Source: RGIG4074 sp964459165 (GTDB lineage: Bacteria > Bacillota > Clostridia > Christensenellales > Borkfalkiaceae). Taken from it: DNA of 18,556 nucleotides. The DNA lies in NCBI GenBank assembly GCA_964459165.1, contig CAYWKM010000035.1:1-18556 (forward strand). Direction: 5' to 3'. Numbering within the stretch: the first letter of the stretch is position 1; each line of letters starts with the position of its first letter. A program made the translations under genes and the position numbers. Below the pieces are notes generated by a model, which saw only the letters and a program-made list of their open reading frames with translations, was not told the DNA's origin and did not search any database. This document shows positions 14,724 through 18,556 of the stretch, in pieces.

Positions 14724-16175
14724 ATGAAGAAAACGAAAATTTTGGCGGTAGTCGGCAGCGCGTTTCTCGCAACGGCTTTGTGCGGCGCAATGACTTCTTG
14801 CGGAGAAAAGAGCGAAACCAAGACGGGCGAGTATGCTTATGTAAATCCTTACGATACCGCTTCTTCCTACGGCGTAAAGGTAAGCGTAGACGTAAAGGGC
14901 GACGTAATCCAGTCCGTTTCCATCGTCGATTCCAATTACATCGAAGCGTCCGAATCCAACGCGGATTGGGGTTGGGATAACTCCGCATGGAACGACGGCA
15001 AAGCGGATTTTCTCAAAGCTTTCGAGGGGATGACGATTTCCGAACTCGAAGCCGTTACGGTTACGACGGAAGCGGGCGGCGCGCCCGGCGCAGTTTCCGG
15101 TATGGACGTGGTTACCGGAGCGACGATGTCTTCCGGTCGTTTGATCCTTGCCGTTAAGAATGCGCTCGGGATCGACTCCACCGTCACCTATACCGGCGAA
15201 TACAAGTATACGATTCCCGCTTGGTATACCACCTACGGCGTAAAGGTAAGCGTCGACGTATATGCCGGAAAGATCGAGAGCGTTACCATCGTCGATTCCG
15301 ACTATATCGAAGCGACCGACAGCTGGTCGGATAAAGCCGTTTGGGAGAACGGGAAAGAAGCGTTCCTCGCTTCCTTTAAAGGCATGAACGTCGTAGATCT
15401 TGCAAAGGTTGAAGTGGAAGTAGGCGTTTCCGGAAACGGCGCAGGCGAGATGGGCGAACCTCTTTCCGTCAGCGGCATGGATATCGTCACGGGCGCAACG
15501 ATGTGTTCCGGTCGTTTGATTCTCGCCGTTCAGGACGCTCTCGGCGTTCAGAACAGAACCGCTATCAGCACGGCTACCGCATACGGACTCGTTCATACGG
15601 GCGCATATGTGGGCGCCGCTACCGTCACGACGACAGGCGATAAGCTTACCGGTCTTACCTTAAAGGAATACGTCTTCCTCGATTATTCCTCCTATGCTAA
15701 GGTAAACGACGGAGAATTCTATGAAAAGGTTTCTTACGGCACGAAAGAGCTCACCTATAACGGAACGAACTACGTCGATGAGAACGGCGCGACTTTCGCC
15801 GAGCTCATGGCCGACGAAGACAATCGCAAGGAATACGTCGAGGCGATCGAAGCGGGTGAAATTTATGTAGAGCTCGCAGACGGTTCTCTGGACAACACCA
15901 AGATTACCGCCGCTCAACTCGATAAAGAATTTAACGGCTATTGGACAAACAACGTAGGTCATCAGTGGGTTCCTAACCGCAACGCTACCGTAGAATACGT
16001 TTTGGAGTACGGCGTGGATAATCTTCTTGCTCTTGAAAAGGGCGAAGACGGCTATTGGTATGACGGAGACGTCAGCACGGGCGCGACATGGACGGATCTC
16101 AATTCCGATCCCGAAGGCTATTTAAGCTACGCGCAGCTCATTCTCAATGCGTACGACGCGGCTCTCGACTATTGA
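14724..16175 (+). CDS. Lipoprotein with three FMN-binding (ApbE acceptor) motifs
   Basis: A secreted, lipid-anchored protein of 483 residues: a basic N-terminus, a hydrophobic segment and the lipobox MTSC with C26 as lipidation site. Residues about 35-150 and 157-275 are two related FMN-binding domains, each starting GEY.Y, containing YGVKVSVDV (49-57, 171-179) and ending in SGMD.VTGATM.SGRLILAV. A third, diverged unit spans about 290-480. Each carries the ApbE target pattern DxxTGAT: D128-T134, D253-T259 and D449-T455, with the last threonine as expected FMN attachment point. Known FMN-binding-domain proteins of this type (for example Listeria PplA, RnfG, NqrC) carry electrons outside the cytoplasm. 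Strong GGGAGG ribosome binding site at 14709-14714. The ApbE-type transferase encoded next supports flavinylation. Electron donor and acceptor are unknown. Confidence 0.88.
   Translation: MKKTKILAVVGSAFLATALCGAMTSCGEKSETKTGEYAYVNPYDTASSYGVKVSVDVKGDVIQSVSIVDSNYIEASESNADWGWDNSAWNDGKADFLKAFEGMTISELEAVTVTTEAGGAPGAVSGMDVVTGATMSSGRLILAVKNALGIDSTVTYTGEYKYTIPAWYTTYGVKVSVDVYAGKIESVTIVDSDYIEATDSWSDKAVWENGKEAFLASFKGMNVVDLAKVEVEVGVSGNGAGEMGEPLSVSGMDIVTGATMCSGRLILAVQDALGVQNRTAISTATAYGLVHTGAYVGAATVTTTGDKLTGLTLKEYVFLDYSSYAKVNDGEFYEKVSYGTKELTYNGTNYVDENGATFAELMADEDNRKEYVEAIEAGEIYVELADGSLDNTKITAAQLDKEFNGYWTNNVGHQWVPNRNATVEYVLEYGVDNLLALEKGEDGYWYDGDVSTGATWTDLNSDPEGYLSYAQLILNAYDAALDY
14818..15536 (+). repeat. Internal tandem duplication in the FMN lipoprotein gene
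   Basis: Two in-frame copies of an about 370-nt unit encode the first two FMN-binding domains. Identity survives at DNA level in places: a 20-nt match begins at 14868 and 15234, and a TCCGGTCGTTTGAT match lies in the acceptor-motif segments near 15130 and 15510. This points to domain duplication within the gene. Confidence 0.75.
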
Positions 16176-16202
16176 TCAGCCGATATTCAAACGAATAACC
16201 GA

Positions 16203-16229
16203 TCGACCCGACTTTCATCGCCGGGTCGA
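16203..16229 (+). terminator. Probable terminator hairpin after the FMN lipoprotein
   Basis: TCGACCCG (16203-16210) pairs with CGGGTCGA (16222-16229) across an 11-nt loop, followed by a modest T-rich tail (CGTCTTTATAT). The stem is GC-rich but the U tract is weak, so termination may be partial. A new promoter follows within about 25 bp. Confidence 0.6.
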
Positions 16230-16251
16230 CGTCTTTATATAAAGGAATTGT

Positions 16252-16280
16252 TTGAAAAAATATCTTCCGTATGTTATAAT
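16252..16280 (+). promoter_or_regulatory. Promoter of the ApbE-type gene
   Basis: TTGAAA (16252-16257), a 17-bp spacer and TATAAT (16275-16280) lie immediately upstream of the ribosome binding site AAGGAGGTG (16291-16299). The predicted start point leaves a leader of less than 20 nt, so nearly the whole leader is ribosome binding site. Confidence 0.8.
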
Positions 16281-16304
16281 GTTTTTATAAAAGGAGGTGT
16301 TCGT

Positions 16305-17582
16305 ATGAAAAAGGTGATCTCCGTTCTCGCTTGCGGCTTCATCGCTGTCGGCGGCGCGTTTTCGTTTGCGTCTTGCGAAAAAGATCCCGACGATGAAGAT
16401 ATGATAAAAGATTTCTCTTCCTATTCTTATATTCTCTCGTCGAAGGCTTCCGATTATTTCAATACGGCTTCCACGATTCTCTATTACTATGATACGAAGG
16501 AGGAAGGGGAAAAGCAAAGGGCGGAATCCGTTCTTTCCGATACAGACGCATATATCAAAGAGGTGGAATTCAGCTTGGGCTCCGAGAGCGTCGGAGGAGA
16601 CGTTTATCGCTTTAACGAAGCGAAAGCGGGAGAGAGAATCTCTATCGGCAAAATGACCTACGACGCATTGAAAGAGACGGAGAAAATCTATTTTGAAACA
16701 GACGGGGCGTATAATCCCGCCGTCAGTATGCTCGTCGATCTGTGGGGGTTCTCTCCGAGAATTTTAAACGCGGGGTCTTCCTATCAGCCGACGCAAAAGT
16801 ATGACCGCGCCGTCATTGCGGACGAATTGCCGAAGGAGGAGTATCGGGAGGCGTTTCAAACGCTTACGAACTTCGGCGATATTCTTTTGGAGGAGGACGA
16901 AGAAGGCTATTACGTCACCAAACCGTCGAATACGGTCACCGTGGAAGGAATTACCTATTCCATGAAGATCGATCTCGGGGGGTATGGAAAGGGTTACGCC
17001 GCCGACGGCGCAGCCGAAATCATTCGTCAGGCAGGCTTTTCATTCGGTTACGTTTCTTTGGGAGGGAGCAGCCTCCGTATTTTACAATATCCCTGCTACG
17101 AAACGGAAAACGGCGTTCCGTACGATTGGAGCATAAAATTCACTTATCCCACGCAGTTCGGCTCTTTCCTCGGCGATTGGTACGCCCGCGTATACGATCA
17201 GAACGTCGGCGTTTCCACGAGCGGAAATTATGAACATTTTTATGTGAACGACGGCGTTTTATATTGCCATATCATCGACGCCTCCACGGGCTGTCCGATA
17301 CAGACGGGAATTTGTTCGGCGAGCATCGTGGGGGGAGACGCGGCGGAAAACGACGCGCTCACGACGGCGCTCTCCGTCATGGGCGTGGAGAAGGCGATTT
17401 CTTTCGTCAATGAAAATTTGACCGACCGTAAGGTGACGTTTGTTTATACGAACGACGAATTGCAGCAGTTCGAGGTCTATACGAACGTTGAAGAGAACGG
17501 CTTTTCCATTCAGGAGGGATATGATACGCTCTTCAAAATTTTCGGGATCGGCGACGGAGAAGGGAAAATTAAGGTTTTATAA
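16305..17582 (+). CDS. apbE: ApbE-family FAD:protein FMN transferase, lipoprotein
   Basis: ApbE transfers FMN from FAD to a Thr/Ser in exported proteins and acts on the outer face of the membrane. The signal peptide ends in lipobox FASC with C24 lipidated. Family motifs: TDGAYNPAVSMLVDLWGF (132-149), IDLGGYGKGYAAD (222-234), SLGGSS (251-256), VSTSGNYEHFY (303-313), HIIDASTG (322-329) and the Mg2+-site segment DALTTALSVMG (350-360). At 425 residues it is longer than typical ApbE (about 330-350), from insertions around residues 155-210 and 258-290 and a C-terminal extension. The ATG at 16305 follows a near-perfect ribosome binding site; a TTG at 16248 gives a longer frame but overlaps the promoter and would spoil the signal peptide. 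Likely substrate: the lipoprotein encoded just upstream. The next gene starts at the very next base. Confidence 0.93.
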   Translation: MKKVISVLACGFIAVGGAFSFASCEKDPDDEDMIKDFSSYSYILSSKASDYFNTASTILYYYDTKEEGEKQRAESVLSDTDAYIKEVEFSLGSESVGGDVYRFNEAKAGERISIGKMTYDALKETEKIYFETDGAYNPAVSMLVDLWGFSPRILNAGSSYQPTQKYDRAVIADELPKEEYREAFQTLTNFGDILLEEDEEGYYVTKPSNTVTVEGITYSMKIDLGGYGKGYAADGAAEIIRQAGFSFGYVSLGGSSLRILQYPCYETENGVPYDWSIKFTYPTQFGSFLGDWYARVYDQNVGVSTSGNYEHFYVNDGVLYCHIIDASTGCPIQTGICSASIVGGDAAENDALTTALSVMGVEKAISFVNENLTDRKVTFVYTNDELQQFEVYTNVEENGFSIQEGYDTLFKIFGIGDGEGKIKVL

Positions 17583-18068
17583 ATGTCTTTAAAAACGATA
17601 AAGCAGGTAAAGGACAATAAAATATTTCGATTATGGGATATCGTTATTTATCTTTTGTTGGTTGCGGCGATCGTCGCTATGTTCATCGTCGTGTTTCAAA
17701 AGAACAAATCGGCAGGGGATATTACGGGAGTCGAGATTTCTTATAAAAATACCGTCGTCGGCAGTTTTTCTTTTGAGGAGCGCTCGTTTACCGACAAGGG
17801 GGGAACGGAGGTTTCTTTTGCGGTAAGCGAAGAAGAAGGCGTTGTCAATATCGTCATATATACGGCGAAAGGGGACGGTTATAATGTCCTCGTCATTGAT
17901 TGCGAGCAGAGACGCGCCTCCATGAAGGACGCCAACTGTTCTTCCGATAAGGATTGCACGTATATGAGCATCAGGAAGCCGATCGACAGCATCATTTGTA
18001 TTCCGCACGATCTCGTCATTACCGCCACGACGGATTCCTTTTCTCTTCCCGACGATATCGTCGTATAA
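17583..18068 (+). CDS. NusG domain II-containing membrane-anchored protein
   Basis: A 161-residue protein with a short cytoplasmic N-terminus, one membrane span (about 17-38) and an extracytoplasmic domain. Its second half matches the NusG_II fold found outside transcription factors in Bacillota: IDCEQRRASMKDANC, then DKDC, then SIICIPHDLVI, with cysteines C107, C119, C125 and C139, the last three at the usual family positions. Its molecular role is unknown; related genes often sit beside ApbE and FMN-binding-domain genes, which suggests a part in extracytosolic flavin or redox processes. The ATG directly abuts the apbE stop (zero spacing), with AAGG 8 nt upstream inside apbE, so translation is almost certainly coupled. 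The partner gene for a Gx/HepT-like membrane protein, often found with it, is absent here. Confidence 0.82.
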   Translation: MSLKTIKQVKDNKIFRLWDIVIYLLLVAAIVAMFIVVFQKNKSAGDITGVEISYKNTVVGSFSFEERSFTDKGGTEVSFAVSEEEGVVNIVIYTAKGDGYNVLVIDCEQRRASMKDANCSSDKDCTYMSIRKPIDSIICIPHDLVITATTDSFSLPDDIVV

Positions 18069-18203
18069 AAATTTTTCTCCGATAAAAACCGAGGATCGGA
18101 CGAAAAATAAATGAAAGGAATGAAAGTTAAATGCTCGCGGGGAATCGGAGACGATAAAAATATCAAATAATAATATTGAATTCAAGATAAACGGCGAATT
18201 CGC

Positions 18204-18239
18204 ATAAAAGAGTCCGAGGAAAAATTCGGGCTCTTTTAT
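18204..18239 (+). terminator. Terminator after the flavinylation cassette
   Basis: AAAAGAGTCCGA (18206-18217) pairs with TCGGGCTCTTTT (18226-18237) with one G-U pair and an 8-nt loop; flanking ATA/TAT extends it. The T run is part of the stem. It lies about 135 bp after the last gene of the cassette. Confidence 0.8.
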
Positions 18240-18341
18240 AAGTCATCGACGGCAAAGCGAACTTTGTTTCCATTCCGTTGCTTTTCAAATAAGGGGTTGG
18301 AAATAAAAAAACGATAAACGACCGCAACGTGCGCGTTTTGC

Positions 18342-18370
18342 TTGTAAACGTCGGTTTTTTATGATAGAAT
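18342..18370 (+). promoter_or_regulatory. Promoter of the sigma-factor-like gene
   Basis: TTGTAA (18342-18347), a 17-bp spacer and TAGAAT (18365-18370). Both hexamers are identical to those of the XRE regulator promoter at the other end of the window. The leader is about 40 nt. Confidence 0.65.
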
Positions 18371-18417
18371 TTTAATATAATTTTTCGATTGCCTATCGGA
18401 AAAAGGGTTATGTGCGT

Positions 18418-18556
18418 ATGACGGATAAGCGTTTTATCAAACAAGTGAATCGAGCAATCGAAGGAATCGCCCGAAACGACTCTCGCGCTCTCGAAGAGCT
18501 TTTTATCCTGACGAAGAAGCGGTTGTTGATTGTGGCGAAATCCTATCTTTACGATA
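18418..18556 (+). CDS. Probable ECF/sigma-70-type sigma factor (partial)
   Basis: Only the first 46 codons are present; the frame is open at the right edge. The segment ALEELFILTKKRLLIVAKSY (residues 24-43) resembles the start of sigma-70 region 2 in ECF-type factors (ALEELY...RLY..A..Y), where the polypeptide grips the beta-prime clamp helices. The ATG at 18418 follows AAAAAGGG by about 10 nt; a GTG two codons upstream is an alternative start. With so little sequence, the sigma-factor assignment is tentative and the ECF group cannot be named. The near-consensus promoter suggests housekeeping transcription. Confidence 0.6.
   Translation, partial: MTDKRFIKQVNRAIEGIARNDSRALEELFILTKKRLLIVAKSYLYD

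Larger units (their letters stand above)
18069..18417. other. Intergenic region, 349 bp
   Basis: The first about 135 bp are A/T-rich and hold no convincing gene; the longest plausible reading, starting at 18111, encodes only about 19 residues. A terminator lies at 18204-18239, and the sigma-factor promoter at 18342-18370. The stretch 18241-18340 shows nothing I can name. Confidence 0.6.

Noticed and set aside
16248..16304. Upstream TTG start for the ApbE gene
   Set aside because: It lies within the promoter's -35 region and would place 19 residues before a clean lipoprotein signal peptide; the ATG at 16305 has an ideal ribosome binding site.
18078..18100. TCCGAT/ATCGGA hairpin as terminator after the NusG_II gene
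   Set aside because: A six-pair stem with an 11-nt loop and no T tract downstream. The hairpin at 18204-18239 is far stronger.
18305..18360. Inverted-repeat-like segment (AAAAAACGA ... TCGGTTTTTT) before the sigma-like gene
   Set aside because: The arms pair only with a bulge and enclose the -35 box of a good promoter; a functional terminator there is unlikely.
18163..18444. Minus-strand frame of 93 codons at the right end
   Set aside because: It runs through a terminator and a promoter, has no ribosome binding site or recognisable domain, and overlaps the start of the sigma-like gene.

Overview
The window reads as a chromosomal segment of a low-to-mid GC Gram-positive bacterium, most likely an uncultured member of the Clostridia (Bacillota). 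This rests on strong AGGAGG-type ribosome binding sites, classic TTGACA/TATAAT promoters with 17-bp spacers, MKK...C lipoprotein signal peptides, and the conserved gene order ftsK/spoIIIE - rimO - pgsA - cinA - recA. All coding regions share a similar composition, and I see no insertion sequence, phage gene, CRISPR array, tRNA or rRNA. The lineage call is inference from gene content, not from a marker-gene search.

Layout. (1) 1-830, minus strand: a left-truncated XRE-type regulator with a multi-spanning membrane domain, behind its own promoter and a short repeat cluster. (2) 1107-2273, minus: a DUF815-family AAA+ ATPase ending in a strong terminator. (3) 2456-3505, plus: ilvC, divergent from the ATPase, a single-gene unit with its own promoter and terminator. 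(4) 3709-14587, plus: a probable long operon of ftsK/spoIIIE (TTG start), rimO, pgsA, cinA, recA, nadE and a GH1 beta-glucosidase, with genes overlapping or separated by at most about 25 nt and one clear promoter ahead of ftsK. (5) 14724-18068, plus: an extracytosolic flavinylation cassette made of a lipoprotein with three ApbE acceptor motifs, an ApbE-type FMN transferase lipoprotein, and a membrane-anchored NusG-domain-II protein. (6) 18418 to the right edge, plus: the start of a probable ECF/sigma-70-like sigma factor.

How they work together. The central operon joins chromosome segregation (FtsK), ribosomal protein S12 modification (RimO), phospholipid synthesis (PgsA), recombination (RecA) and NAD metabolism (CinA C-terminal NMN deamidase domain and NadE). 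The flavinylation cassette looks self-contained: ApbE would transfer FMN from FAD to threonines in the DxxTGAT motifs of the neighbouring lipoprotein outside the membrane, giving a multi-flavin electron carrier whose redox partners are not encoded here. This cassette, with its internal duplication and a duplicated palindrome just after its promoter, is the most interesting part of the window, followed by the eroded N-terminal domain of CinA and the CinA/NadE pairing around recA.
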